From Bacillus sp. AFS088145 (GTDB taxonomy: Bacteria > Bacillota > Bacilli > Bacillales > Bacillaceae_G), in assembly GCF_002564465.1 (NCBI RefSeq), contig NZ_NUUX01000021.1, forward strand, positions 283,703 to 347,702: a DNA stretch of 64,000 bases, in the 5' to 3' direction. The number at the start of each line of letters is the position of its first letter. Within the stretch, counting starts at the first letter, position 1. Shown here piece after piece: positions 1 through 8,163 of this stretch. The notes below the pieces were generated by a model. It did not search any database. It was not told the origin of the DNA and worked only from the letters and a program-made list of their open reading frames with translations. Position numbers and translations under genes: made by a program.

Positions 1-127
1 CTTATTTTTTTATTAGTGATTTTTTGTTGAGTTAATTTTTCTAGCTTACTTAGTCATACTTAAAAATCAATTTACTGTCATTAATTCATCTATCTTTATA
101 TCAAGTTTTTTATTAAGAAATTTTAAT

Positions 128-156
128 TTGAACTAATTGTATTTGTTTGAAATAAT
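128..156 (+). promoter_or_regulatory. Putative sigma-A promoter upstream of tatC
   Basis: TTGAAC (128-133), a 17-nt spacer and AATAAT (151-156) resemble a vegetative promoter about 60 nt before the tatC start. Bases 1-127 are very AT-rich and show no gene. Confidence 0.4.
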
Positions 157-219
157 CATAGTGGGATAAAAAAGTATTTAATACAATTGTTCTAGTAAAT
201 GACAAAGCGGAGAATTCAT

Positions 220-930
220 ATGAATAAAGAAATGGAAGTAGTCGATCATCTTGAGGAACTGCGTAAAAGAATTATCATTACAGCAGTTACTTTTATTGTT
301 CTATTTATAATTGGGCTCGTTTATGTAGAACCAATTTATAAATTCTTAACAAAGGATTTAACATATAAACTAGTCGTGCTAAGTCCTGGGGATATATTAT
401 GGGTCTATTTTTCGATATCTGCAGTTTTTGCGGCCGTTTTTACGATACCGGTTGCAACTTGGCAAACTTGGTTATTTGTTAAACCGGGTTTACATCCTTC
501 TGAACAGAAAGGGATAGGATTTTATATACCCGCGTTATTTTTTCTGTTTGTTTTTGGACTAGTTATTGGCTATTATTTTGTTTTTCCTAATATCCTTAGA
601 TTCCTAACGATAATGGGACAAGGTATGCTTGAACAAAACTATACTGTTGATAAGTATTTCTCTTTTCTTTTTAATCTAGTTGTTCCATTTGCTGCATTTT
701 TTGATATGCCAGTCGTGATTATGTTCTTAACAAAAATCGGCATTGTGAAGCCTAGTTATTTACAGAAAGTGAGAAAATATGCATATTTTATCTTAGTAAT
801 CGTGGCGTGTTGTATTTCACCACCTGACTTTATTTCACATATTTCTGTCTCGATTCCATTAATATTATTATATGAACTAAGTATATTAACATCTAAATCG
901 GTATATAGAAAAAAAGAGGTAAATGAGTAA
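220..930 (+). CDS. tatC: Twin-arginine translocase subunit TatC
   Basis: Membrane receptor subunit of the Tat pathway, which exports folded proteins carrying a twin-arginine signal peptide. The 236-residue product has the TatC N-terminal signature HLEELRKR, about six hydrophobic segments, and the conserved region around FYIPALFFLFVFG. I chose the ATG at 220 over the in-frame ATG at 199 because GCGGAG lies 6-7 nt before 220, while 199 has no ribosome binding site. Length matches Bacillus TatCd/TatCy. No tatA lies next to it in the window, so its partner must be elsewhere or upstream. A terminator overlaps its last codons. Confidence 0.93.
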   Translation: MNKEMEVVDHLEELRKRIIITAVTFIVLFIIGLVYVEPIYKFLTKDLTYKLVVLSPGDILWVYFSISAVFAAVFTIPVATWQTWLFVKPGLHPSEQKGIGFYIPALFFLFVFGLVIGYYFVFPNILRFLTIMGQGMLEQNYTVDKYFSFLFNLVVPFAAFFDMPVVIMFLTKIGIVKPSYLQKVRKYAYFILVIVACCISPPDFISHISVSIPLILLYELSILTSKSVYRKKEVNE

Positions 931-950
931 AAGCTCATTTACCTCTTTTT
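912..950 (+). terminator. Rho-independent terminator of tatC
   Basis: A 15-bp stem (AAAGAGGTAAATGAG and its complement) is followed by a T-run. The left arm and the tatC stop codon overlap, so the end of the gene forms part of the terminator. Confidence 0.85.
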
Positions 951-1121
951 GTTTCAAAGCATTTTTATAAGGTTTATTAAAAAGTCTATACTCTGATAAT
1001 CTTTTTATTAGTAAATTTTTAAACTTTGAACAAGTTGACTAATCATAAATTCTTCATAAGTTATAAAAAGCTAGGCAAATAACTTTTGTCGCAAAAAAGG
1101 ATGAAGTAAGGAGCATAAATT

Positions 1122-1763
1122 ATGCATTATTCAATTTGGATCACTGTTTTATTTCTTGCCTTTTCATCTAGTATTGATAATTTTGGAGTAGGAATAACTT
1201 ATGGAATTCGAGGTATAAAGGTTGGTTTATTAGCGAATTTAATTATTTCAATCATAGCGTTTATTTTCAGTGAAGCAGGTATTGTTTCAGGTCAATATAT
1301 TTCAAAAGTGTTTCCAGGAACACTTTCGAATGTAATCGGTGCATTTTTTTTACTGGTAATTGGAATTAGAATTGTTCTACTTACTTTTCCAAGAAAAGAT
1401 AAACAGACCATAATAAATAAGGATGATGAATCAGTTACAAATATCGTTACAAATTATTTAAGTTCACCGGAGAAAGCCGATGTCGATCGTTCAGGGGATA
1501 TAAGTAGTTTTGAAGCAATCATACTAGGGACTGCTGTTTCAATGAATGCACTTACGAATGGTTTAGGTGTTGGTTTAATCGGACTTTCACCATTTGCAAT
1601 ATCGATAGCGGCCAGTATTTTTAGCTTTTTAGCAATCTGGTTAGGCGTCCTGTTAGGAAAAAAAGTCGCTAATGTGAAAATTGGTGGATGGTCGCTTGGA
1701 CAATTTAGTTCCATTATTAGTGGAATTATATTGGTGTTGATTGCAATACACAATCTTGTTTAA
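1122..1763 (+). CDS. ytaF: YtaF-like sporulation membrane protein (MntP superfamily)
   Basis: A 213-residue membrane protein of the YtaF/MntP type, with two homologous three-helix halves joined by a hydrophilic loop. The loop has an EF-hand-like calcium-binding sequence, DVDRSGDISSFE (residues 120-131), which is typical of YtaF and absent from MntP manganese exporters. AAGGAG precedes the ATG. In most relatives I recall SLDA in the second half; here it reads SMNA (about residues 140-143), so a conserved acidic residue is Asn, while the first half keeps SIDNFG. Its role in sporulation is inferred from the family name; transport activity is unproven. Confidence 0.8.
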   Translation: MHYSIWITVLFLAFSSSIDNFGVGITYGIRGIKVGLLANLIISIIAFIFSEAGIVSGQYISKVFPGTLSNVIGAFFLLVIGIRIVLLTFPRKDKQTIINKDDESVTNIVTNYLSSPEKADVDRSGDISSFEAIILGTAVSMNALTNGLGVGLIGLSPFAISIAASIFSFLAIWLGVLLGKKVANVKIGGWSLGQFSSIISGIILVLIAIHNLV

Positions 1764-1771
1764 TAAAAGAT

Positions 1772-1820
1772 AAAAGAAAAGAGCTGATGACAGTAATTCA
1801 ACATCAGCTCTTTTCTTTTT
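1772..1820. terminator. Bidirectional terminator between convergent genes
   Basis: A long stem (AAAAGAAAAGAGCTGATG and its complement) has A-rich and T-rich flanks on both sides, so it can end the ytaF transcript and the convergent COG4705 transcript. Confidence 0.85.
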
Positions 1821-1826
1821 TAGTTA

Positions 1827-2648
1827 CTATGCGATTGTAGATTGGGAGATATCCTCTTGTTCAATTTTTACATCCTTCTTTGAAAAAGAAAGATATCCAA
1901 CTAGAATAATGATGATAATCGACAGTACTAGTGTGACCGGCCCACCACCGAATCCAAGTCCACCGTGCTTTTGAGATACAGAGCTCCAATCAGAAAATGA
2001 TGCTCCAACTGGTCTTGTCATAATGTAAGCAAACCAAAATGAGAATATTTCATTTAGCTTGAAGAACTTTCTTCCAATAACCGGAATTGCTAATAAAACT
2101 GTGAACAGTATACCAGATGAAAAATAGCCTAAATGCATTGTTGATGCAGTCATATCACCAGCAGCAGTTCCTAAAGCGAATGTTCCCATAACAACTGACC
2201 AATATAAGATTTCACGTCGTCGTGTGTATATACTGTGGATCGAGAGAGTTTTCTCCATCTTATACCAAATCATAAAAATAATTGCCAACGAAACGGCAAA
2301 AAATACCGTTGATATCACATATGGAACTCCAAGACCAACGTGTACAACATCTGCGGCAACAGTACCAAATACACTAATCATAACAACAACTAGCCAATAA
2401 ATACTAGGTACATATTTACGAACTTTAAATTGTAAAATTAAAGACAGAATTAGGACGATTAATGCTACTGCAACACCTATTACTGGCGTTAAAGTTTTTA
2501 CGATATAATCGGAAAACACTTCACCCATACCAGTTGTTAATAACTTAGTAATCCAGAAAAATATTGTTACCTCTGGAACTTTTTTTAACATATTTTCTAT
2601 TGGTGGATTCATTTTTTTATTTATATGCTTTTGTTCAATTGATTCCAT
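1827..2648 (-). CDS. COG4705-type integral membrane protein, function unknown
   Basis: A 273-residue protein with about seven hydrophobic segments. It carries the recurring COG4705 motifs: KVPEVTIFFWITKLL with GMGE (residues about 23-43), GTAAGDM in the middle, and MTRPVGASFSDW near the C-terminus. The duplicated (T)xxE/D-type motifs suggest internally repeated helical bundles. The family has no established biochemical role; transport is only a guess. It ends with a charged tail. It is a single gene, divergent from the LD-carboxypeptidase gene and sharing a bidirectional terminator with ytaF. Confidence 0.7.
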   Translation of the reverse strand: MESIEQKHINKKMNPPIENMLKKVPEVTIFFWITKLLTTGMGEVFSDYIVKTLTPVIGVAVALIVLILSLILQFKVRKYVPSIYWLVVVMISVFGTVAADVVHVGLGVPYVISTVFFAVSLAIIFMIWYKMEKTLSIHSIYTRRREILYWSVVMGTFALGTAAGDMTASTMHLGYFSSGILFTVLLAIPVIGRKFFKLNEIFSFWFAYIMTRPVGASFSDWSSVSQKHGGLGFGGGPVTLVLSIIIIILVGYLSFSKKDVKIEQEDISQSTIA

Positions 2649-2808
2649 TTCATAATCCTCCTTACTGGATTTAAATATAATGTAAACAAGTTTTATGAAA
2701 GGAAAATGAAAATCGTATGTAATTTAGTAAAATTCTAAAATTCAGAAATTATTGTTGTATATCCAATCGTATCCTATTAGAATCAATAAAAAGAAAATGG
2801 GTGATAAA

Positions 2809-3822
2809 ATGATTAAGTATCCAGTTTTAAAAAGTGGTGCAAAAATTGGGGTGACCGCACCATCATCAGGCTTAAAAGAGCAGTTCCACGAATTGATGAA
2901 GCAATCCATTAACCGCATGGAAAGAGATGGATTTAAAGTGGAATGTGGAGATGTTGTTTGGACGCAGGATAAAGCAAAATCAGCAAATGCTAATAAACGT
3001 GCAAATGAATTAAATCGAATGATGAATGATGAGAAAATAGATTTAATTTTTCCGCCGTGGGGTGGAGAGCTTGCAATCGAGATTCTTGATCAATTAGCAT
3101 TTGAAAGCTATAAAGAAAAATGGATTTTAGGATATTCTGATACGAGTATTATTTTATTTGCATTTACGTTAACAACAGGGATTGCTACTGCACACGGAAC
3201 AAATTTAATCGATTTAAGAGGAGAATACTCTGACGAGACAACTGCTATGTGGCAGAAGGTGTTAGCAACTAAATCCGGTAGCTCCATCACTCAAACTTCA
3301 TCCGAATTGTTCCAAGCAAAATGGCAGCATGAAAATCCATCATCATATGTATTTCATTTGACTGAAAAAACAAGTTGGAAAACTATCTCGAATAATGATG
3401 AGAAAATCAAAGGAAGACTGCTAGGTGGATGTATTGATGTGATTAGACATCTTGTCGGAACTCCCTATGGAGATGTACGTTCATTTAGAAGTAAATACAT
3501 TGAAGAGGAACCAATCATTTGGTATCTCGAGAATTGTGAATTGAATACAACAGATTTAAGAAGATCCTTAGTACAAATGCAACTTGCAGGATGGTTTGAA
3601 AATTGTGCTGGGATATTATTTGGACGTAGTGCGGCAAATCAAACTGTAGATAACTATACAATAGAAGATGTTTATAATGAGTTAAATGAAGAATTAGCAA
3701 TCCCAATTATTTATGATATTGATTGCGGTCATGTGCCACCTCAAATTACATTCATTAATGGAGCATTTGCAGAAGTAGATGTTAAGGGTGGAAAAGGTAA
3801 GATTGTACAGAGTTTTATATAA
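2809..3822 (+). CDS. LD-carboxypeptidase / MccF-like serine peptidase (S66)
   Basis: A 337-residue S66-family enzyme. Known members cleave the terminal D-Ala from murein tetrapeptides (LdcA) or inactivate microcin C-type aminoacyl-nucleotides (MccF). Visible signatures are the N-terminal GAKIGVTAPSS, the serine nucleophile in GYSDTS (about residue 107), the glutamate region WYLENCE, and the C-terminal catalytic His in DCGHVPPQ. GGGTGA just before the ATG at 2809 supports this start; in-frame ATGs at 2752 and 2797 lack a good site. It is monocistronic with its own terminator. Sequence alone cannot choose between cell-wall recycling and MccF-like detoxification; the long region before the Glu motif fits the MccF-like branch. 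Confidence 0.85.
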   Translation: MIKYPVLKSGAKIGVTAPSSGLKEQFHELMKQSINRMERDGFKVECGDVVWTQDKAKSANANKRANELNRMMNDEKIDLIFPPWGGELAIEILDQLAFESYKEKWILGYSDTSIILFAFTLTTGIATAHGTNLIDLRGEYSDETTAMWQKVLATKSGSSITQTSSELFQAKWQHENPSSYVFHLTEKTSWKTISNNDEKIKGRLLGGCIDVIRHLVGTPYGDVRSFRSKYIEEEPIIWYLENCELNTTDLRRSLVQMQLAGWFENCAGILFGRSAANQTVDNYTIEDVYNELNEELAIPIIYDIDCGHVPPQITFINGAFAEVDVKGGKGKIVQSFI

Positions 3823-3835
3823 TGCAAATAGTACG

Positions 3836-3869
3836 AAGCGTTTTTTATAGAAGAACGCTTATTTTTTTA
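3836..3869 (+). terminator. Terminator after the S66 peptidase gene
   Basis: AAGCGTT (3836-3842) pairs with AACGCTT (3854-3860), followed by ATTTTTTTA. Confidence 0.75.
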
Positions 3870-3913
3870 TTAAAATTTAAAAATTATATTAAGGATCTAA
3901 TAGAGGTGGCAAA

Positions 3914-4324
3914 ATGAAAAAGGTCAATGTAGTCTATACGCTTATCTATGATGAAGTAAATAAAAGTGTTTTAATGGTACAAAATGAAAATGAAGTATGG
4001 ACATTACCTGGTGGTGCTGTTGAAGAAAATGAAACGCTAAAACAAGCAGCAGTACGTGAGGCATTTGAGGAAACTGGATTAGATGTGGAAGTAGGCAATA
4101 TTGTCGCGATTAATGAAGCTTTTTTTCCTAACAGAGGGCATCATGCAATTTTAATTACATTTAGTGCAAAGATAATCGGTGGAGATCTAGTCATTTCACG
4201 TGAAGAGGAAATCCTACAAATTAAATGGATGAATCTCCAAACGGCAAATCAATTAATGCCATATCATAAGTCGGGAATCGAAAAATTATTAGAGTCATCT
4301 GTACCTTATACATTTCAAGGGTAA
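3914..4324 (+). CDS. Nudix hydrolase
   Basis: A 136-residue Nudix-fold pyrophosphohydrolase. A complete Nudix box (G-x5-E-x7-RE-x2-EE-x-G) runs from G34 to G55, including REAFEETG, which holds the Mg-binding glutamates. The family hydrolyses a nucleoside diphosphate linked to another moiety; nothing here identifies the substrate. GAGGTGG precedes the ATG. It stands alone between the S66 peptidase and map genes. Confidence 0.88.
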   Translation: MKKVNVVYTLIYDEVNKSVLMVQNENEVWTLPGGAVEENETLKQAAVREAFEETGLDVEVGNIVAINEAFFPNRGHHAILITFSAKIIGGDLVISREEEILQIKWMNLQTANQLMPYHKSGIEKLLESSVPYTFQG

Positions 4325-4357
4325 GTAAATTAGATAAGGGAGTTCACTAAGTGCTTT

Positions 4358-4434
4358 AGTCTTTTAAAATCGTTCTTATCTATACCTCCGCATTTAATCC
4401 TGCCTTTTTGTCTTGTATAAGTGCTTAAAAGACT
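4358..4434. repeat. Inverted repeat in the nudix-map intergenic region
   Basis: AGTCTTTTAA (4358-4367) and TTAAAAGACT (4425-4434) are perfect 10-bp arms about 57 nt apart. A second pair, AGATAAG and CTTATCT, sits nearby. There is no T-run, so it is not a standard terminator; purpose unknown. Confidence 0.45.
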
Positions 4435-4501
4435 ATAACATAGTAATATTATGGCATAATATAAGAAAGTCAAATTATTAAATAGAATCAGGAGCAGTAT
4501 A

Positions 4502-5248
4502 ATGATTATCAATAATGAACAAGATTTAGAAGCTTTAAGAAAGATCGGTCGTATCGTAGCGTTAGCGAGAGAAGAAATGAAGGCAAGAGCTGTCGTTGGA
4601 ATGACAACAAAAGAATTAGATGAAATCGGAAGAAAAGTTCTAGAGGAGCATGGTGCAACTTCAGCTCCACAAAAAGAGTATGATTTTCCTGGCACAACTT
4701 GTATTAGTGTTAATGAAGAAGTAGCACATGGAATTCCAGGAGACAGAATACTTCAAGATGGCGATTTAGTTAATGTCGATGTGTCAGCAGCATTAGACGG
4801 ATACTATGCAGACACTGGAATCTCTTTTGTAGTTGGAAAAGGTGATTTACTAAAAGAGAAGCTTTGTAAAGTTGCAGAAGATGCATTTTGGGCTGCAATG
4901 AAAAAAACAAAAGCAGGTTCAAAGCAAAACCAAATTGGAAGAGCAGTATATAATGAAGCAAGTAAAAATGGTTTAAATGTAATTGAAAATCTAACAGGTC
5001 ACGGAATTGGAAAAAGCCTACACGAAAGCCCACAACATATTTTAAGTTATTTCGACCCAATGGATAAAGCCTTATTAAAAGAAGGCCTTGTATTAGCAGT
5101 AGAGCCATTTATCTCTGCAAATGCTGACCACATTATCGAGTCAGGAGATGGCTGGACATTTGTGACGCCAGACAAGAGTTTAGTTGCCCAATGCGAACAT
5201 ACCATTGTTGTAACAAAAGGCGAGCCAATCATCCTAACTCAGATTTGA
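4502..5248 (+). CDS. map: Methionine aminopeptidase, type I
   Basis: Removes the initiator methionine from nascent proteins. The 248-residue product has all expected active-site residues of the pita-bread fold: His76, Asp93, Asp104, His167, His174, Glu201 and Glu232. It starts directly at the catalytic domain, with no zinc-finger extension. CAGGAGC precedes the ATG. A lone map gene outside the ribosomal-protein/adk operon is typical of the second Bacillus enzyme (YflG-like), so this is probably the paralogue rather than the housekeeping copy. That assignment is inference. Confidence 0.93.
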   Translation: MIINNEQDLEALRKIGRIVALAREEMKARAVVGMTTKELDEIGRKVLEEHGATSAPQKEYDFPGTTCISVNEEVAHGIPGDRILQDGDLVNVDVSAALDGYYADTGISFVVGKGDLLKEKLCKVAEDAFWAAMKKTKAGSKQNQIGRAVYNEASKNGLNVIENLTGHGIGKSLHESPQHILSYFDPMDKALLKEGLVLAVEPFISANADHIIESGDGWTFVTPDKSLVAQCEHTIVVTKGEPIILTQI

Positions 5249-5256
5249 AAAATAGG

Positions 5257-5290
5257 AAAAGCGAAGAACTAAAGTTCTTCGCTTTTATTT
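5257..5290. terminator. Terminator between map and the VOC gene
   Basis: AAAAGCGAAGAACT and AGTTCTTCGCTTTT form a 14-bp stem with A/T runs on both sides, suitable for both convergent genes. Confidence 0.85.
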
Positions 5291-5302
5291 TTCCGGTTAC
5301 AC

Positions 5303-5695
5303 TTACTTAGAATAATTTAACTCCCAAGTAAATCCATTTTTATCTTTTACAACTGCAAATCTAGAATTCCAAAATGTGTCTTGAAGCTCCATATGAATTT
5401 CACCGTCTTTTGATAACTTTTCATAAATTGAATTAATTTCATCTTCAGAACTCATGTCTAGCGTTGTCCAAACATTATCACCTTTTATTAATGACCTAAA
5501 AGCATCTGCAAAATAAATTATACAGTTTTCATTGATATGTAATTCAGCGTGTATGTATTTTCCTTCGTGCCCTTTAAACATTTCCATACCATCGCCGGTT
5601 TGTGTGTTTTTTATTTCTCCTCCAAAGATTTGTTTGTAGTATTCCAGTTCTTCTTTACAGTTTTCAACGTAAATATGAGGTAAAATATTTTTCAT
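5303..5695 (-). CDS. VOC family (PhnB/glyoxalase-like) protein
   Basis: A 130-residue vicinal-oxygen-chelate fold protein of the PhnB-like kind: N-terminal PHIYVENCKEELEYYKQIFGG and C-terminal KDKNGFTWELNY, with a full beta-alpha-beta-beta-beta module between. AGGAG ahead of the ATG at 5695 supports a start 24 codons inside the longest reading frame. The family covers metal-dependent enzymes and resistance proteins; substrate unknown. It is a single gene. Confidence 0.75.
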   Translation of the reverse strand: MKNILPHIYVENCKEELEYYKQIFGGEIKNTQTGDGMEMFKGHEGKYIHAELHINENCIIYFADAFRSLIKGDNVWTTLDMSSEDEINSIYEKLSKDGEIHMELQDTFWNSRFAVVKDKNGFTWELNYSK

Positions 5696-5779
5696 TTTTT
5701 CTCCTCTTTCTTTTGAATATTTATGTATGAATTGCGAACAATAACTCACAGTTTTAAGTATAGCCAAATAGAATAGGTA

Positions 5780-5808
5780 TTGTGCTAAAAGTTAAAATAT
5801 TTTATAAT
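5780..5808 (+). promoter_or_regulatory. Promoter of the ABC-F leader
   Basis: TTGTGC (5780-5785), a 17-nt spacer and a perfect TATAAT (5803-5808). Transcription would begin near 5815, about 310 nt before the ABC-F start codon, leaving a long leader. Confidence 0.6.
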
Positions 5809-5846
5809 TTAAATAAATTTAAGTTCGAAAAGGAGGTGTAGAAAAG

Positions 5847-6008
5847 ATGTTACGTTTTCAAATGGTTTGCGCACAAATGATAGAATTTTTATATTATTGT
5901 CGTGCAAAATTTGCGTTCTTAGCTGTTAACGGGATAGGTCTGTCTATTTTTAACAATTTAACAACTCAAATAAAACGAAAACGTACTCTTTCCTACGACT
6001 TCAATTGA
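5847..6008 (+). CDS. Putative 53-residue leader peptide upstream of ABC-F gene
   Basis: A short frame with an unusually strong ribosome binding site (AAAGGAGGTG, 5829-5838) and an ATG at 5847. It encodes 53 residues: a hydrophobic middle and a basic tail (KRKR). It ends 44 nt before an intrinsic terminator that precedes the ABC-F gene. This layout matches the attenuator leaders of antibiotic-resistance ABC-F genes such as vmlR and lsa-type genes. No database match is claimed; its coding status rests on the ribosome binding site, the promoter and position. Confidence 0.55.
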   Translation: MLRFQMVCAQMIEFLYYCRAKFAFLAVNGIGLSIFNNLTTQIKRKRTLSYDFN

Positions 6009-6018
6009 TAAAATAATC

Positions 6019-6088
6019 GTGTGATTACACACTTCTATTTAAATCATTATTAAAGCCATGGATGGGTTCATTAATCTATGGCTTTTTT
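6019..6088 (+). promoter_or_regulatory. Attenuator-like terminator before the ABC-F gene
   Basis: A 12-bp stem (AAAGCCATGGAT 6052-6063 with ATCTATGGCTTT 6074-6085, one G-U pair) runs into TTTTTT, only 37 nt before the ABC-F start. A small upstream hairpin, GTGTG-ATTA-CACAC (6019-6032), lies between the leader stop and this stem. A terminator located between promoter and gene implies conditional readthrough. One candidate antiterminator is ATGGTTT at 5862-5868, early in the leader, which could pair with AAAGCCAT. Confidence 0.65.
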
Positions 6089-6124
6089 CTATGGATTGGT
6101 ACGGAAAATAGAAGGAGAATTATT

Positions 6125-8005
6125 ATGATTGCATGTAGTATAGATAAAATTTCAAAAATGTTTGGTGGAAATTCACTTTTTACGGATTTATCATTTCAAA
6201 TACATCAAGGTAGCCGTGTAGGTTTAGTTGGAGCAAATGGAAGTGGTAAAACTAGTATTTTTAAACTTTTAACGGGTATAGAATCACCTGATACTGGTTT
6301 ACTTCATTTTAAAAAAGGATTAAAAACAGGATACTTAGCTCAAATCCCTGTTTTTCCAGATGAGATGACTAGTAGGGATGTTTTATTAACGGTTTTTGAA
6401 GAATTACGAAAAATAGAAAATGAAATGAAGCAATTAGAAATAAAAATGTCTAATACGGTAGATGAACGTACTTTAGAACAATTGCTAGTAAGTTATGGAT
6501 CATTACAAGAGAAGTTTAGTAATAACGGTGGTTATGAGATGGAGGCTTCACTTGCGAAAATTGCTAATGGATTAGGAATCACTGACTTACTTACTAAACA
6601 ATTTGCTTCTTTAAGCGGTGGTGAAAAAACAAAAATTGGATTAGGGATTGTCCTTTTACAACAACCTGATTTACTATTACTTGATGAACCAACGAATCAC
6701 TTAGATTTATCAGCTATTGAATGGTTAGGTTCATACTTAAAGGAGTATGAAGGAACGATTATTGTCATCTCGCATGATCGCTATTTTTTAGATGAGGTAG
6801 TCAATCATATTTTAGAATTAGAAGATGGTGAAATTAACGTCTACCATACGAATTATTCACAATATGTTATTCAAAAAGAAGAAAGATTACTAAAAGAATT
6901 CCAGGCTTATGAAGAGCAGCAAAAGAAAATACAAAAAATGAAAGAAACGATTAAGCGCTTAAGAGAGTGGGCTAATCAAGCAAATCCACCGAATGCTGGT
7001 TTGCATAGAAGAGCTAGAAGTATGGAAAAAGCGCTAGAACGAATTGAGAGATTAAAACGACCGGTCTTACAAAAAAAGAAAATGGCATTTCAGTTAGAGG
7101 AATCTGGCCGAAGTGGAAAAGATGTAATTGTTGCAGAAAATCTTTCAAAATCCTTTTCAGAAAAAGTTTTATTTAATCAACTTAACTTTTCATTATACTT
7201 TGGTGAAAGAGCAGTTATTGTAGGAGATAACGGGACAGGTAAATCAACTTTATTGAAGATGATTTTAGGTCAGTCATCAATCGAGGAAGGAAAAATTAAA
7301 CTGGGTAGTAACGTAAAGATCGGTTATTTATCACAACATTACGAACCAGTCCATTTGGACCACACCGTACTTCAGGAATTCAGAGAGGAAGTACATGTTA
7401 CAGAAGGTGAAGCACGTAATATATTAGCTGGCTTTTTATTTTATGGCTTTATGGTCTATCGCAAAGTAAGTCAACTTAGTGGTGGAGAGAGAATGAGATT
7501 AAGATTGGCTCAACTTATGTATCAAGATATTAATTTATTAATCGTAGATGAGCCTACTAATCATTTAGATATTGAATCTAGAGAAGTATTAGAAGACGCT
7601 CTTGAAAAATTCAAAGGAACCATTCTTTCTGTCTCGCATGACCGTTATTTCATAAATAAGCTATTTTCAAAAATTTATTGGCTAGACAATGGTGGGCTTT
7701 TCGAATTTATTGATGAATACCAAATTGCAAAAGAAAAAATGATAATCTATCGAAATAATAGAGAAAAAGAAAAAGTAATTAAAACAAATTCGCATGCTAA
7801 ACCGATAAAAATAAAAACAAAAATGCGAACGATCGAAGACATTGAAAATGAAATCTATTCTTTAGAAGAAGCAGTCAGTGAAATCAATAAACAAATGTTG
7901 CTTGAAAATGATCTAACCATTTTACAGAATTATCATAGAGAACTTGAAGAATTAGACTTAAAAAGTATTGCTTTATATAAAGAACTTGAAGAATGTATTG
8001 AATAA
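6125..8005 (+). CDS. ABC-F family ATPase, probable ribosome-protection protein
   Basis: A 626-residue soluble protein with two ATP-binding cassettes and no membrane segments. Cassette 1 has Walker A GANGSGKTS, signature LSGGEKT and Walker B LLLLDEPTNHLD; cassette 2 has GDNGTGKST, LSGGERM and LLIVDEPTNHLD. A charged linker (about residues 255-330) holds the P-site tRNA-interaction motif region, and the C-terminus has a predicted coiled coil. ABC-F proteins act on the ribosome, either as translation factors or by displacing bound antibiotics. AGAAGGAG supports the ATG at 6125. The leader and terminator upstream favour a drug-inducible resistance role, but the drug class cannot be read from sequence. 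Confidence 0.88.
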   Translation: MIACSIDKISKMFGGNSLFTDLSFQIHQGSRVGLVGANGSGKTSIFKLLTGIESPDTGLLHFKKGLKTGYLAQIPVFPDEMTSRDVLLTVFEELRKIENEMKQLEIKMSNTVDERTLEQLLVSYGSLQEKFSNNGGYEMEASLAKIANGLGITDLLTKQFASLSGGEKTKIGLGIVLLQQPDLLLLDEPTNHLDLSAIEWLGSYLKEYEGTIIVISHDRYFLDEVVNHILELEDGEINVYHTNYSQYVIQKEERLLKEFQAYEEQQKKIQKMKETIKRLREWANQANPPNAGLHRRARSMEKALERIERLKRPVLQKKKMAFQLEESGRSGKDVIVAENLSKSFSEKVLFNQLNFSLYFGERAVIVGDNGTGKSTLLKMILGQSSIEEGKIKLGSNVKIGYLSQHYEPVHLDHTVLQEFREEVHVTEGEARNILAGFLFYGFMVYRKVSQLSGGERMRLRLAQLMYQDINLLIVDEPTNHLDIESREVLEDALEKFKGTILSVSHDRYFINKLFSKIYWLDNGGLFEFIDEYQIAKEKMIIYRNNREKEKVIKTNSHAKPIKIKTKMRTIEDIENEIYSLEEAVSEINKQMLLENDLTILQNYHRELEELDLKSIALYKELEECIE

Positions 8006-8163
8006 GAAATTATCGTAAGTAATTAAAATATAGGATTAATATAAACTCATAGGCAAAAACATCAATTAAATAAATAAAGTTAATTAAATGTCTTAGTACT
8101 TGCTCATACCTTTATCAGAATTAATAAGTTATAGGGATATGATTCTATTTAGGTGGTGAGTAC

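Noticed and set aside
4330-4695. 121-codon minus-strand frame over the map upstream region
   Set aside because: Mostly antisense to the well-supported map gene, with no binding site.
6062-6124. Upstream in-frame extension of the ABC-F protein by 21 residues
   Set aside because: It would start inside the terminator stem with no ribosome binding site; AGAAGGAG supports the ATG at 6125.
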